Positions 27,461 to 37,687 are shown, counted from the first letter of the stretch. The stretch is DNA of 64,000 nucleotides from Alphaproteobacteria bacterium (GCA_947473475.1 CANJBZ010000019.1:19541-83540); one strand, 5' to 3'. Numbers and translations: made by a program. Notes: generated by a model from the letters alone, not told the origin.

Positions 27461-28486
27461 TTGGCGGTGGACGGCGTCAGCCTGGATGTGCCGCGGGGAG
27501 AGATCGTGTGCCTGCTCGGTCCGTCCGGTTGCGGCAAATCGACGACCTTGCGAATCGCTGCCGGATTGGAGCGGCCGGATGCCGGCGCGGTCTTTGTGGG
27601 CGGATGGCTCGTGGAGGGCGAGGGCCGCCATGAGCCGCCCGAGAGCCGCCGCGTGGGGCTTATGTTCCAGGATTACGCCCTGTTTCCGCATCTGTCGGTG
27701 AAGGACAATGTCGCCTTCGGCCTTCACCGCCGCTCGCGCGCCGAACGGGATACGCGTGTCCGCGAGGAGTTGGCCCGGGTTGGGCTGACGGCGCTTGCTG
27801 ATGCTTTTCCCCACACGCTTTCCGGCGGAGAGCAGCAGCGGGTGGCGCTCGCCCGCATGCTGGCGCCCGATCCCGATGTTGTTTTGATGGATGAGCCGTT
27901 CTCCGGTTTGGACACCTCCTTGCGCGATGAGGTGCGGGGCACCACGCTGAAGCGCCTCAAAGAGGCGGGCGCTGCGGTGGTCATGGTGACGCACGATCCG
28001 GAAGAAGCCATGCGGGTGGGCGACCGGATCGCCATCATGCGCGCCGGGCGAGTTGTCCAGATCGGCAAGCCGGCCAGTATTTATCAGTCTCCCGCCGATC
28101 GCGAGGTGGTGGCCATGTTCGGGGGAGCCAATGTCTTCCGCGGCCGGGTGAACAAGGGCTGGGCCGCTTCACCTTTCGGTCAGGCACAGGCGAATTCGGT
28201 GGCGGACGGGACGTGGGCAGAGGTAATATACAGGCCGGCTTCGGTTTGGGTGGCGGAGCAAGGTCTTAGCGCCCGTGTGCTGGCGGTCAGGCCCTATGCT
28301 GGCCGGCTCGAAGTCGAAGCGGCAATTGTGGGAAATGCCTTGCCCGAAGGGGTGCAAGTCCCCACCTTTGTCAGAGCGGCGGCGTCCTTGAAGACAAGCC
28401 TCAGCATTGGGGCCGAAATCAAGCTCGCCGCGCGGCCGGAGGACGCACTGGTGTTTCCTTGCCAAGATGCAATTTGTCGTGGCTAA
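27461..28486 (+). CDS. ABC transporter ATP-binding protein (FbpC/PotA-like), start uncertain
   Basis: Nucleotide-binding subunit of an importer: Walker A LLGPSGCGKSTT, Q-loop MFQDYALFPHL, signature TLSGGEQQR, Walker B VVLMDEPFSGLD, H-loop VTHDPEEA, then a C-terminal TOBE-like region. TTG 27461 is the first standard start, but it begins mid-strand. The open frame extends upstream to 27347 and encodes the missing first strand (LTLRGLIRRFGSRLAVDG). A CTG at 27380 has AAGG seven bases upstream and may be the true start. No permease or binding protein is next to it. The substrate (ferric iron or polyamine type by similarity) is unknown. Confidence 0.85.
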   Translation: MAVDGVSLDVPRGEIVCLLGPSGCGKSTTLRIAAGLERPDAGAVFVGGWLVEGEGRHEPPESRRVGLMFQDYALFPHLSVKDNVAFGLHRRSRAERDTRVREELARVGLTALADAFPHTLSGGEQQRVALARMLAPDPDVVLMDEPFSGLDTSLRDEVRGTTLKRLKEAGAAVVMVTHDPEEAMRVGDRIAIMRAGRVVQIGKPASIYQSPADREVVAMFGGANVFRGRVNKGWAASPFGQAQANSVADGTWAEVIYRPASVWVAEQGLSARVLAVRPYAGRLEVEAAIVGNALPEGVQVPTFVRAAASLKTSLSIGAEIKLAARPEDALVFPCQDAICRG

Positions 28487-28587
28487 GGAAAACGGGCTAA
28501 AGAGGCACAAATTAAGTATGGGCAGAGAAAGCGCGCAAATCGGAACCTTCCCGCGCTATACTGCCCTGGTAATTGGAGACTAAGCCT

Positions 28588-28800
28588 ATGGGCAGTTTTA
28601 GCATTTGGCACTGGCTTATCCTTCTTGTCGTCGTGGCACTCGTGTTCGGCGGCAAAGGAAAGATTTCTAACATCATGGGCGACGTCGCCAGCGGCATTCG
28701 GAATTTCAAGGATGGCTTGAAGGATCCGAACGAATCGCGCGTCATCGCGGACAAGAACGAGACGGTCGAAGGCAAGAAGACCGAACAGGTCAAGAGCTGA
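28588..28800 (+). CDS. tatA: Sec-independent translocase subunit TatA
   Basis: Forms the oligomeric pore of the twin-arginine export system. The 70-aa protein has one N-terminal membrane helix ([17 protein letters not shown]), then the hinge [20 protein letters not shown] and an acidic tail, the standard TatA/E layout. ATG 28588 has GGAG nine bases upstream. It is first of tatABC. Confidence 0.93.
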   Translation: MGSFSIWHWLILLVVVALVFGGKGKISNIMGDVASGIRNFKDGLKDPNESRVIADKNETVEGKKTEQVKS

Positions 28801-28883
28801 TCTGCCGTCTGGCGTGATCCGCACCCTGCGGGTCGGCGAAGAACAAGGGTTCGGCGCAAGCTGTTGCGCCGGAGAGTCTGGAA

Positions 28884-29312
28884 ATGTTTGGTATCGACGG
28901 CAGCGAATTTCTCGTCATTCTGATTGTGGCGCTGGTTGTGGTAGGTCCGAAGGACCTGCCCAAAATGCTGCGCACGGTCGGGCAATGGGCGGGAAAAGCG
29001 CGCGCCATGGCCGATCAGTTCAAGCGCAGCTTTGACGACATGGCGCGACAGTCCGAGCTCTCAGAGCTGCGGGCCGAGGTTAACAAACTCAAGTCGGACG
29101 CAAGCCGCCCGATGACGGAAGCGGAGTACAAGGCAATCGGTATCGATCTTCCGGCCAATCCGCTTGCCAATATCGAGGATGTCGGGGCCTCTCCGCCGAA
29201 ATTTGACCCACCGGCGCCTGTCGCTCCGCCCCCCGGGGCATTTACAGGGGCTTCGCCAGCGTCCTCGGAAGCGGCCCCTGTCTCCGTTCCGCATACTCCC
29301 ACCGCCGCCTGA
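28884..29312 (+). CDS. tatB: Sec-independent translocase subunit TatB
   Basis: TatBC receptor component that binds twin-arginine precursors. The 142-aa protein starts MFGIDGSEFLVILIVALVVV, with the Gly-Pro hinge (VVGPKDLPKML), an amphipathic helix to about residue 75 and a proline/alanine-rich tail, longer than in TatA. GGAGAG (28871-28876) precedes the ATG by seven bases. It lies 83 bases after tatA. Confidence 0.93.
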   Translation: MFGIDGSEFLVILIVALVVVGPKDLPKMLRTVGQWAGKARAMADQFKRSFDDMARQSELSELRAEVNKLKSDASRPMTEAEYKAIGIDLPANPLANIEDVGASPPKFDPPAPVAPPPGAFTGASPASSEAAPVSVPHTPTAA

Positions 29313-29315
29313 TTC

Positions 29316-30143
29316 ATGGTCACGCCGTCACCTGAAGATGAAGCCGAACTCGAATCGAGCAAGGCGCCACTCCTCGAACATCTGGTCGAGCTGCGTAACC
29401 GGCTTGTGCGATCGGTCATAGCCTTTCTTGTGTGCTTCATCATCTGCTTCGCGTTTTCGCGCCAAATCTTTCAGTTCTTGACGCAACCGCTGTCCGATGC
29501 ACTGGCTGGTCAGCCGAACCGGAGCATGATTTTTACGGCGCTGTACGAGCAGTTCTTCACCTATGTGAAGATTGGGATGTTCGGCGCCATATGCTTGGCG
29601 TTCCCGTATTTGGCGACGCAGATCTGGCTGTTCATCGCGCCAGGTCTCTACAAGCACGAGCGCAAAGCGTTCGTTCCGTTTCTTTTGGCGACGCCGTTCA
29701 TGTTCATTCTGGGCGGGGCGTTCGTCTATTATTTGATGCTGCCGCGGGTGATTCAGTTCTTCCTGAGTGGTGAAACTCCGGAAGCGCCGGGGCAAATTGC
29801 CATTCTGATGGCGCCGCGCGTGGGCGAATATCTGAGCTTCGTCATGACGCTCATTTTTGCCTTTGGTGTGTGTTTCGAGCTGCCGGTGCTGCTGACGTTG
29901 CTCGGCCAGGTCGGCATCGTAACCAGCAAGGGGTTGGCGGGCGCGCGCCGCTACGCCATTGTGGGCGTCTTCGCCGTGGCAGCCGTCGTTACGCCGCCCG
30001 ATGTGTTCAGCCAGCTCAGCTTAGCCTTCCCGATGGTCGGCCTTTACGAGGTTTCCATCTTGTGCGTGAAACTGATCGAGCGTGCCCGCGCCCGTAGCGA
30101 AGCCGCTCAAGCCGCCGCCAACCGCAACATCCGGCCGACTTAA
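29316..30143 (+). CDS. tatC: Sec-independent translocase subunit TatC
   Basis: Six-helix core of the Tat receptor. The 275-aa protein carries the cytoplasmic SSKAPLLEHLVELRNRLVRS motif, whose HLxELRxR core is diagnostic for TatC, then FYVxxP-type helices including AICLAFPYLATQIWLFIAPGL and FGVCFELPVLL with the conserved Glu. It starts three bases after the tatB stop without a clear ribosome-binding site, so translation is probably coupled. Confidence 0.96.
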   Translation: MVTPSPEDEAELESSKAPLLEHLVELRNRLVRSVIAFLVCFIICFAFSRQIFQFLTQPLSDALAGQPNRSMIFTALYEQFFTYVKIGMFGAICLAFPYLATQIWLFIAPGLYKHERKAFVPFLLATPFMFILGGAFVYYLMLPRVIQFFLSGETPEAPGQIAILMAPRVGEYLSFVMTLIFAFGVCFELPVLLTLLGQVGIVTSKGLAGARRYAIVGVFAVAAVVTPPDVFSQLSLAFPMVGLYEVSILCVKLIERARARSEAAQAAANRNIRPT

Positions 30144-30165
30144 GAAGCCCTCGCCTTCTTGGGGG

Positions 30166-30186
30166 CTTCCCCCGCTACGGGGGAAG
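30166..30186. repeat. G/C hairpin after tatC, related to the family E end
   Basis: CTTCCCCC and GGGGGAAG pair around a five-base loop, 22 bases after the tatC stop and 15 bases before the end of the convergent SnoaL-like gene. The same core (CTTCCCCCGT...ACGGGGGAAG) forms the right end of the family E copy near 38740-38763. It may act as a bidirectional terminator but lacks a U-run. Confidence 0.5.
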
Positions 30187-30201
30187 TGGCGCGCGTAGCC
30201 G

Positions 30202-30579
30202 CTATTCCGTCGCCAGCATGTTTGCGTCCCGAATCATCAGCCATTTGCCGTCCGCCTGCTTTTGCAGGATCGACAGGGTGTTGCCGGAGCGGTGGACCGT
30301 ATTTCCGTTCGGGGGAGACACAGTCACCGTGAGATGCGTCCGGCACCAGGCGTGATCGCCCGTTATGTGAACTTCCAGAATCTCGCTCACCGCTTCGAAG
30401 CCCATGCCCTTCATGGCCTCGGAGGCCGCTTGGAACGCCGCTTTGCCGAAGGATCGGCCGGGCACCATGAAGACGATATCGTCGGACATCAGCCCGAGCA
30501 CGGTTTCAATATCCCCGGCCTTAGAAGCCGCGATCCAGGTGTGGATCAGGTCGCGTATTGCCTGTTCGTCGCCGTTCAT
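30202..30579 (-). CDS. SnoaL-like / YybH family protein (DUF4440-type fold)
   Basis: A 125-aa soluble protein with the alpha+beta-cone pattern: DEQAIRDLIHTWIAASKAGDIETVLGLMSDD at the N-terminus, then IVFMVPGRSFGKAAF and C-terminal strands ending WLMIRDANMLA. These are typical of YybH/SgcJ stress-associated proteins, whose ligand is usually unknown. AGGAGG lies just upstream of ATG 30579. It separates tatC from serS, on the opposite strand, and looks like an insertion in an otherwise conserved row. Confidence 0.78.
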   Translation of the reverse strand: MNGDEQAIRDLIHTWIAASKAGDIETVLGLMSDDIVFMVPGRSFGKAAFQAASEAMKGMGFEAVSEILEVHITGDHAWCRTHLTVTVSPPNGNTVHRSGNTLSILQKQADGKWLMIRDANMLATE

Positions 30580-30600
30580 GGTTCCTCCTGGAAAAGCTGA

Positions 30601-31998
<1,398 letters not shown>

Positions 31999-32012
31999 GG
32001 CACACCTTAGAC

Positions 32013-32158
32013 ATCACCTCCCCCTTGCGGGGAGGTCGAAATTGGGCGCGCAGCGAGCAATTTCGGGTGGGGGTGACCCTCCACGACACTACCCCCACCC
32101 GAAATGCCTCGCGGCTGCGCCGCTTCGGCATTTCGACCTCCCCGCAAGGGGGAGGTGA
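32013..32158. repeat. Palindromic element, family C copy 2 (ATCACCTCCCCCTTGCGGGG arms)
   Basis: A 146-bp inverted repeat filling the serS-surE gap. Outer arms ATCACCTCCCCCTTGCGGGG and CCCCGCAAGGGGGAGGTGAT are perfect complements; the next inward blocks GGTCGAAATT and GGCATTTCGACC, then CAATTTCGGGTGGGGGT and ACCCCCACCCGAAATG, also pair. Block order and length match copy 1 at 16701-16846. It starts 15 bases after the serS stop. Confidence 0.85.
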
Positions 32159-32179
32159 TTTCGCAGTCAGGACCGCCTA

Positions 32180-33085
32180 ATGCCGCCGCGCCGGAAGAAG
32201 CAGCTTCGGATTCTTGTCTCGAACGATGACGGCATTCATGCGCCGGGTCTCGTCGTTTCCGAACAAATCGCCCGTACGCTGTCCGATGACATCTGGGTGG
32301 TTGCGCCGGAAACCGAGCAGTCCGGCGCCTCGCATTCGCTGACGCTGACACAGCCCTTGCGGTTGCGGCATGCCGGTCATCAGCGGTTCGCCCTCTCCGG
32401 CACGCCGACGGATTGCGTGATGATGGCGGGCATCCACATCATGAAAGACAACCTGCCCGATCTCGTGATTTCCGGTGTGAACCGCGGCTTCAACGTGGCC
32501 GATGACGTCACCTATTCCGGCACCGTGGCCGCGGCCATGGAAGGCGCGGTTCTGGGCATCCCTTCCATCGCGATGAGCCAAGCGGTCGGCGAGCGCGACG
32601 ATGAGCGTGCCGATCTGTTCGCCTGCGCCGCCAAGCACGGGCCTGCGCTGCTCAAACGGCTGGTGGAAATCGGCTGGCCGGAAACCGTGCTGCTGAACGT
32701 GAATTTCCCGGCGCTCCATCCGGGCAAGGTGAAGCTCGTACATGTCACCCGTCAGGGCCAGCGCGATCAGTCCATGCTCAAGGTCGATGAGCGCAAAGAC
32801 GCTCGCGGCCGGACGTATTTCTGGGTTGGCTTCAAGCGGATTTTTTCGGACCCGGAGCGCGGCACGGACCTTCACGCCATAGCGGAAGGTGCCATTTCGG
32901 TAACGCCGCTGCATTTGGATTTGACCGAACTGCGTGAGCAGCAACGCCTCGCGGGCGTATTGGACGGCTCCCTGACGAAGCTGGCGCGGGCCTCCAAGAA
33001 GCAAAAGCCGATCGCTATTGGCGATGGAAAGCAGAGCACAGTCCGCTTCCGAAAAGCCGCCGGTCCCCTGCGGACGGGCGAGTAA
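32180..33085 (+). CDS. surE: 5'/3'-nucleotidase SurE
   Basis: Metal-dependent acid phosphatase for nucleoside monophosphates, linked to stationary-phase survival. The catalytic motif LVSNDDGIHAPG supplies the metal-binding Asp pair; SGTPTDCVMM, SGVNRGFNVADDVTYSGTVAAAMEG and LNVNFP follow in family order. At 301 aa it is about 45 residues longer than usual, with a basic C-terminal tail after the conserved domain. AGGA precedes the ATG by seven bases. In related genomes pcm usually follows; here nlpD follows directly. Confidence 0.95.
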   Translation: MPPRRKKQLRILVSNDDGIHAPGLVVSEQIARTLSDDIWVVAPETEQSGASHSLTLTQPLRLRHAGHQRFALSGTPTDCVMMAGIHIMKDNLPDLVISGVNRGFNVADDVTYSGTVAAAMEGAVLGIPSIAMSQAVGERDDERADLFACAAKHGPALLKRLVEIGWPETVLLNVNFPALHPGKVKLVHVTRQGQRDQSMLKVDERKDARGRTYFWVGFKRIFSDPERGTDLHAIAEGAISVTPLHLDLTELREQQRLAGVLDGSLTKLARASKKQKPIAIGDGKQSTVRFRKAAGPLRTGE

Positions 33086-33152
33086 CGCTCTTGACGGCGA
33101 TCGGTTAGATTGGTTAGCGGCGAATCACCTTATTTGCCGGGAACTTGGCGCC

Positions 33153-34028
33153 ATGACGGGCCGGTCTATTCCACGAACGCTTAGGGCTTCCGCCGCAATG
33201 CTTGCGATCATCCTCGCTGGCTGCGCCGGCTCCGACTCCACCCGTGTACCGGCAGCTGGGTCCTATTTCACGGTCATTGTTCAGCCCGGCGATTCGGTGA
33301 GCGGGCTCGCGAGGCAATATCGCGTGAAGGAAGACGATCTTCTCGCCATGAACGATTTTGCCCTTGGCGGTCAGCTTCAAGCCGGAACGCGCATCAGGAT
33401 TCCCGCCTATGCATCGCCCGCATCGCTGCGCCCATCGCCGGCGCCTCCCGTCACGGCGAGCGACGTACCTAAGTCTCCCGCACCGCAGGGTCCCAAAGCG
33501 GCGCCAACCTCCCGGGTGCAGGTGACCAAGGCCACTCCGATTCCAAAGTCCGCGCCTGCCAACAATCCACCGGCGAAAAACCCGTTCCTTATGGACATGG
33601 ATTGGCTCTCCTCGTTCACGTCCGACAAGCCCGATCCCAAAGCCAACACGACGTTTCTCTGGCCGTTACAGGGCCAGATCATTTCGGAGTTCGGGCCGGA
33701 TGCGGCGGGCGCGCGCAATGACGGGATCGACATCCTCGCCAAACGCGGCGATCCGGTTCATGCGGCGGCTGACGGGACGGTCAGCTATGTCGGCAACGAG
33801 CTGAAAGGCTACGGCAATCTTGTGCTCATCCAGCACGACAACGGTTTCATCACTGCCTACGCGCATTCCGACACGATTGCCGTGACGCGGGGCCAGCGAG
33901 TCGCGAGGGGCGAGGTCATCGCCTATGCCGGTGCGACGGGCGATGTCTCCGAGCCGCAACTGCATTTCGAGCTGCGCTTCGGCACCAAAGCAATCAATCC
34001 CAAACCGTATTTGGCGGCGTCCAAGTAA
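33153..34028 (+). CDS. nlpD: NlpD-like lipoprotein: LysM plus degenerate LytM (M23) domain
   Basis: A 291-aa lipoprotein: the signal peptide ends in the lipobox LAGC (about residue 22), followed by a LysM domain (YFTVIVQPGDSVSGLARQY), a proline-rich linker (about 90-150) and a C-terminal M23/LytM domain. The LytM metal ligands are altered: the usual HxxxD reads NDGID and the usual HLH reads QLH, while YAHSD is kept. E. coli NlpD and EnvC show the same loss and act by activating amidases, so a regulatory rather than hydrolytic role is inferred. ATG 33153 places the signal peptide correctly. It follows surE by 67 bases. Confidence 0.9.
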   Translation: MTGRSIPRTLRASAAMLAIILAGCAGSDSTRVPAAGSYFTVIVQPGDSVSGLARQYRVKEDDLLAMNDFALGGQLQAGTRIRIPAYASPASLRPSPAPPVTASDVPKSPAPQGPKAAPTSRVQVTKATPIPKSAPANNPPAKNPFLMDMDWLSSFTSDKPDPKANTTFLWPLQGQIISEFGPDAAGARNDGIDILAKRGDPVHAAADGTVSYVGNELKGYGNLVLIQHDNGFITAYAHSDTIAVTRGQRVARGEVIAYAGATGDVSEPQLHFELRFGTKAINPKPYLAASK

Positions 34029-34044
34029 ATCGGGACAAGGATTT

Positions 34045-34920
34045 TTATCCCAGCGGCTTACCCAGCGACCCCGCTAAGTCCTGGATGAATTGCCAGGCGA
34101 CGCGGCCCGAGCGGCCTCCGCGTCCCGCCGCCCAGGCAATGGCGCGCTGGCGAATCGCTGTTTCTTCCAGCGGCAGTTTGAAATGCGCGGCGTAACCGAA
34201 CACCATCGCGAGATATTCGTCCTGACCGCAATTGTGGAATCCGAGCCACAGTCCGAAACGGTCCGACAGCGAGACCTTTTCTTCCACGGCCTCGGAGGGG
34301 TTGATCGCCGTGGAGCGTTCGTTGTCCATCATCTCGCGCGGCATCATGTGGCGGCGATTGGACGTGGCGTAGAACAGCACGTTGGGTGGCCGTCCTTCGA
34401 CGCCGCCTTCCAGCGCCGCCTTCAGCGATTTGTAGCTGGTGTCGTCGTGGTCGAAGGAGAGATCGTCACAGAACAACAGGAAGCGGCGCTTCAACCCGCG
34501 CACGCGCCGCAGCAGCAGCGGCAGCGAGACGATGTCCTCGCGGTGGATTTCGATCAGCGCCAGGCGGTCGTCCGCCTCGCGCCCGTCATTCACAGCTTCG
34601 TGCACACCTTTGACCAGCGAGCTTTTGCCCATGCCGCGCGCGCCCCACAGCAGGGCGTTGTTGGCGGGCAGCCCGCCGGCAAAACGCCGTGTGTTCTCGA
34701 ACAGCGTGTCGCGGGCCAGATCGATGCCCTTCAGCAGCACCATGGGCAGCGCGGCGACCCGCTTTACCGGCACCAATTGCGCCCCTTCCGCCTCCCAGAC
34801 GAAGGCGTCCGCGCTTTTCAGCTGCGCGTCGAAACTCTCAGCCGGGGCCGGACGGCGCGCTTCCAGCGCCACCGCGATCCGCTCCAGCAATTGCTCCATT
34901 TTCTCGGAAATCTCAGACAT
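34045..34920 (-). CDS. DUF815 family AAA-type ATPase
   Basis: A 291-aa P-loop ATPase: Walker A LLWGARGMGKSSL (about residue 97), Walker B FLLFCDDLSF, then the DUF815-specific KSLKAALEGG, LFYATSNRRHMMPR and SDRFGLWLGF segments. The N-terminal 90 residues are helical with no motif I recognise. The gene precedes yajC-secD in many alphaproteobacteria but is on the other strand here. The function is unknown; similarity to DnaA/Hda-like loaders is only general. Confidence 0.87.
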   Translation of the reverse strand: MSEISEKMEQLLERIAVALEARRPAPAESFDAQLKSADAFVWEAEGAQLVPVKRVAALPMVLLKGIDLARDTLFENTRRFAGGLPANNALLWGARGMGKSSLVKGVHEAVNDGREADDRLALIEIHREDIVSLPLLLRRVRGLKRRFLLFCDDLSFDHDDTSYKSLKAALEGGVEGRPPNVLFYATSNRRHMMPREMMDNERSTAINPSEAVEEKVSLSDRFGLWLGFHNCGQDEYLAMVFGYAAHFKLPLEETAIRQRAIAWAAGRGGRSGRVAWQFIQDLAGSLGKPLG

Positions 34921-35027
34921 GGGGCGTTCCCTAACCCAAGCTCAGGTCGGTTGCAAAGGAGGGCTTACGGGCTATATTCCGCCCCCAAGGCCGGGCGGGT
35001 TTCGAAAGCGCCCTAGAGAAAGACAAA

Positions 35028-35324
35028 ATGAATCTCAACGACCCGCTTATTTCCACGATGGTTCCGCTGCTCCTGCTGTTCGGAATCTTCTATTTCCTAT
35101 TGATTCGTCCCCAGCAGCAGCGCCTGAAGGTGCACCAGCAGCTGGTCGAGGGCGTTAAAAGAGGCGACACTGTCGTCACATCCGGCGGAATTCTCGGCAA
35201 AGTGACGAAGGTAAAGGACGACGGCGAGGTCCTGGTCGAAATCGCCGACAATGTGCAGGTTCGGGTGCTCAAGAGCACGCTGAGCGACGTGCGTTCACGG
35301 GGCGCCGACAAGAGCGAGAGCTAA
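35028..35324 (+). CDS. yajC: Preprotein translocase subunit YajC
   Basis: Small single-pass partner of SecDF-YidC. The 98-aa protein has the membrane helix MVPLLLLFGIFYFLLIRPQQ (positions about 9-28), the RPQQQRLKVHQ junction, and the cytoplasmic beta domain beginning GDTVVTSGGILGKV. AGAAAG precedes the ATG. It lies 13 bases before secD. Confidence 0.95.
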   Translation: MNLNDPLISTMVPLLLLFGIFYFLLIRPQQQRLKVHQQLVEGVKRGDTVVTSGGILGKVTKVKDDGEVLVEIADNVQVRVLKSTLSDVRSRGADKSES

Positions 35325-35337
35325 GGAAGGCAGACCC

Positions 35338-36954
35338 ATGATTTACGTCAGCCGCTGGCAAACCATTTCGGTCCTCCTGATCCTGCTCATCGGGGCGATT
35401 TTTGCCGCGCCGAATTTCATCGGGGATTCATACCGCGCCTCTCTCCCGAGTTGGGTGCCGCGTTCTACCGTCAATCTGGGCCTGGACTTGCAGGGCGGTT
35501 CTTATCTGCTGCTGGAAGTCGATATGCCCGGCGTCGTCAAGGAGCGCCTTGAGACGATCCGCGGCGACATCCGCGCCGCTTTGCGTAAGGCGCGCATCAA
35601 CTACACCGGGCTCGATCAGGCTCGCGATAGCGTTTCGCTGCGTATTTCCGACGCCGCCCAGCTTGAAGCCGCGCGTAAAATTCTGAAAGACATCGCATCC
35701 CCTCCGGGAACGTTCGTCGGGTTGGGCGGCAATGAATACGACATGACCGACGATGGGTCGGGCGCCTTTAGCCTGAAGATTTCACAGGCCTATCAGCGGC
35801 AGCTTCAAGGCCAGATCGTCACGCAATCCATCGAAGTGGTGCGCCGGCGCATCGACGCGCTCGGAACCCGCGAGCCGACCATTCAGCAACAAGGCGAAGA
35901 CCGCATCCTGGTGCAGGTGCCCGGTCTGAAGAATCCCGAAGAACTGAAACGCGTGCTCAGCACGACGGCGAAGATGACGTTCCGGCTGGTGGATACCGCC
36001 GGCAACGTCCAGGCAGCGATGCCGCCGCAGAACCGCGTCCCCCCGGAGGACGAGCTGCTTTATGAACAAGACAAAGCCGGCAACAACACGCAGCCTTTTC
36101 TGGTACAGCGGCGGGTGATGGTTTCCGGCGACCGGCTGGAGCAGGCAAGCTCCGGGTTCGATCCGCGCGGCGGCGAGCCGGTGGTGAATTTCCGCTTCGA
36201 CACACGCGGCGCACGAGAATTCGGCGACGTCACCAAGGCCGCCGTCGGCAAACCGTTCGCCATTGTGCTCGACAACAAGGTGATTTCCGCCCCCGTGATC
36301 CGCGAGCCCATCCTGGGTGGACAGGGCCAAATCTCCGGGAATTTCACGGCGGAGACGGCAAACGATCTGTCTATTCTTCTGAACGCGGGCGCGCTGCCGG
36401 CGGGCCTCACCGTAATTGAAGAGCGTACGGTCGGCGCCGAATTGGGCGCGGACTCGGTGCAGGCGGGTAAACTCGCCGCCATCGGTGGCCTGGTGGCTGT
36501 TATCGTGTTCATCGTGGCGACCTATGGCCTGTTCGGCGTCTTCGCGACCATCGCCCTGGCCGTCAACATGGTGTTGCTGCTTGCCGTTCTGACCGGCTTG
36601 CAGGCGACTCTGACGCTTCCCGGCATCGCCGGCATGGTGCTCACCATGGGTATGGCGGTGGATGCCAACGTGCTGATTTACGAACGCATACGTGAGGAAA
36701 TGCACGCCGGAAAAACCGTCATCGCCTCGATCGATGCGGGGTTCCGCCGGGCCACGGCGACCATTATCGACACCAACATGACCCACGTGCTCGCGGCGGC
36801 CATCCTGTACGCCGTCGGCACCGGGCCGGTCCGCGGCTTCGCGGTGACCTTGGGTCTGGGCGTGGTCACCTCGTTCTTCACTGCGGTCATGGTCACGCGC
36901 CTCATCGTCGTGACCTGGATGCGCCGCCGCCGTCCCAAACTGCTGGTGCTGTAA
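35338..36954 (+). CDS. secD: Protein translocase subunit SecD
   Basis: Proton-driven RND-family subunit that pulls secreted proteins through SecYEG. The 538-aa protein has an N-terminal helix, the periplasmic P1 domain (LGLDLQGGSYLLLEV, RIDALGTREPTIQQQG), and C-terminal helices with AIGGLVAVIVFIVATYG, GMAVDANVLIYERIREE and the VTSFFTAVMVTRL end. GGAAGG precedes ATG 35338. The length is that of a SecD alone, not a SecDF fusion, yet no secF follows. Confidence 0.96.
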   Translation: MIYVSRWQTISVLLILLIGAIFAAPNFIGDSYRASLPSWVPRSTVNLGLDLQGGSYLLLEVDMPGVVKERLETIRGDIRAALRKARINYTGLDQARDSVSLRISDAAQLEAARKILKDIASPPGTFVGLGGNEYDMTDDGSGAFSLKISQAYQRQLQGQIVTQSIEVVRRRIDALGTREPTIQQQGEDRILVQVPGLKNPEELKRVLSTTAKMTFRLVDTAGNVQAAMPPQNRVPPEDELLYEQDKAGNNTQPFLVQRRVMVSGDRLEQASSGFDPRGGEPVVNFRFDTRGAREFGDVTKAAVGKPFAIVLDNKVISAPVIREPILGGQGQISGNFTAETANDLSILLNAGALPAGLTVIEERTVGAELGADSVQAGKLAAIGGLVAVIVFIVATYGLFGVFATIALAVNMVLLLAVLTGLQATLTLPGIAGMVLTMGMAVDANVLIYERIREEMHAGKTVIASIDAGFRRATATIIDTNMTHVLAAAILYAVGTGPVRGFAVTLGLGVVTSFFTAVMVTRLIVVTWMRRRRPKLLVL

Positions 36955-36959
36955 AATAG

Positions 36960-37027
36960 GTGAGTAGTGAGTAGGGAATAGTGAGTAGAGATTTCTTTCC
37001 ACTCACTATTCACCATTCACTACTCAC
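36960..37027. repeat. Palindromic element, family B copy 2
   Basis: A 68-bp inverted repeat that begins five bases after the secD stop: the left arm GTGAGTAGTGAGTAGGGAAT and right arm ACTATTCACCATTCACTACT pair imperfectly, with a central T/C-rich loop. It shares the same degenerate GTGAGTAG units as copy 1 at 14141-14233. It stands where secF would be expected. Confidence 0.8.
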
Positions 37028-37069
37028 GATATCTCTGACAATTCCAAGAAACTGCGGGGGAAGGTTCCA

Positions 37070-37687
37070 ATGATTGCAACCATTCTGCTGAATTTGCGCA
37101 ACACGGTTATTGCCGGTTTCGCGCTCGCGTTCGTCGTTTTCCTGATCTATCTGAGTCAGACCGAATACAACAACTTCGTCTTCTGGCCTTTCCTCGTCCG
37201 CTGGCTGCATATCGTGTCGGGGATCATGTGGATCGGCATGCTCTGGTATTTCAATTTCGTCCAGACGCCGACGATGCCGAAAATCCCCGATGAACTGAAA
37301 GGCGGCGTGTCGCGGTTTATCGCACCCGAAGCGCTGTTCTGGTTTCGCTGGGGCGCGATGTCGACGCTCGCCTTCGGCATCATTCTGGCTGGTTTGAATG
37401 GCCAGCTCTTGAACGCCTACACGCTCGATGCTCTCGAAGGCTTCATCGACATGCGCAGCATCCTGATCGGTATCGGCATGTGGCTGGGCACGATCATGTG
37501 GTTCAACGTCTGGTTCATCATTTGGCCGAACCAGCAGCGGGCGCTGAACATTGGTAATGCGTTCCCCGACCTGCCCGCGTCCGAGAAGCAGATGGCCGCG
37601 CGTACCGCTGGTCTGTTCTCGCGCACCAACACCATGCTCTCGATCCCCATGTCGTTCTGCATGGTCGCGGCGCCGCATCTTGCTTGA
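37070..37687 (+). CDS. PuuD-like integral membrane protein (urate hydroxylase membrane domain, no cytochrome c)
   Basis: A 205-aa protein with about five membrane helices. WLHIVSGIMWIGMLWYFNFVQ and the later WFNVWFIIWPNQQRAL segment match the membrane domain of PuuD-type urate hydroxylases. Full PuuD carries a C-terminal cytochrome c with CxxCH; that is absent here, so urate oxidation is doubtful and the role is unknown. GGGGAAGG lies five bases before the ATG. The gene is bracketed by a family B repeat upstream and a family D repeat downstream, and occupies the place of secF in the yajC-secD cluster. Confidence 0.72.
   Translation: MIATILLNLRNTVIAGFALAFVVFLIYLSQTEYNNFVFWPFLVRWLHIVSGIMWIGMLWYFNFVQTPTMPKIPDELKGGVSRFIAPEALFWFRWGAMSTLAFGIILAGLNGQLLNAYTLDALEGFIDMRSILIGIGMWLGTIMWFNVWFIIWPNQQRALNIGNAFPDLPASEKQMAARTAGLFSRTNTMLSIPMSFCMVAAPHLA

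Noticed and set aside
37070..37687. Calling the PuuD-like gene a urate hydroxylase or a NusG protein
   Set aside because: It lacks the cytochrome c domain of PuuD and has no NusG features; it is plainly a polytopic membrane protein.
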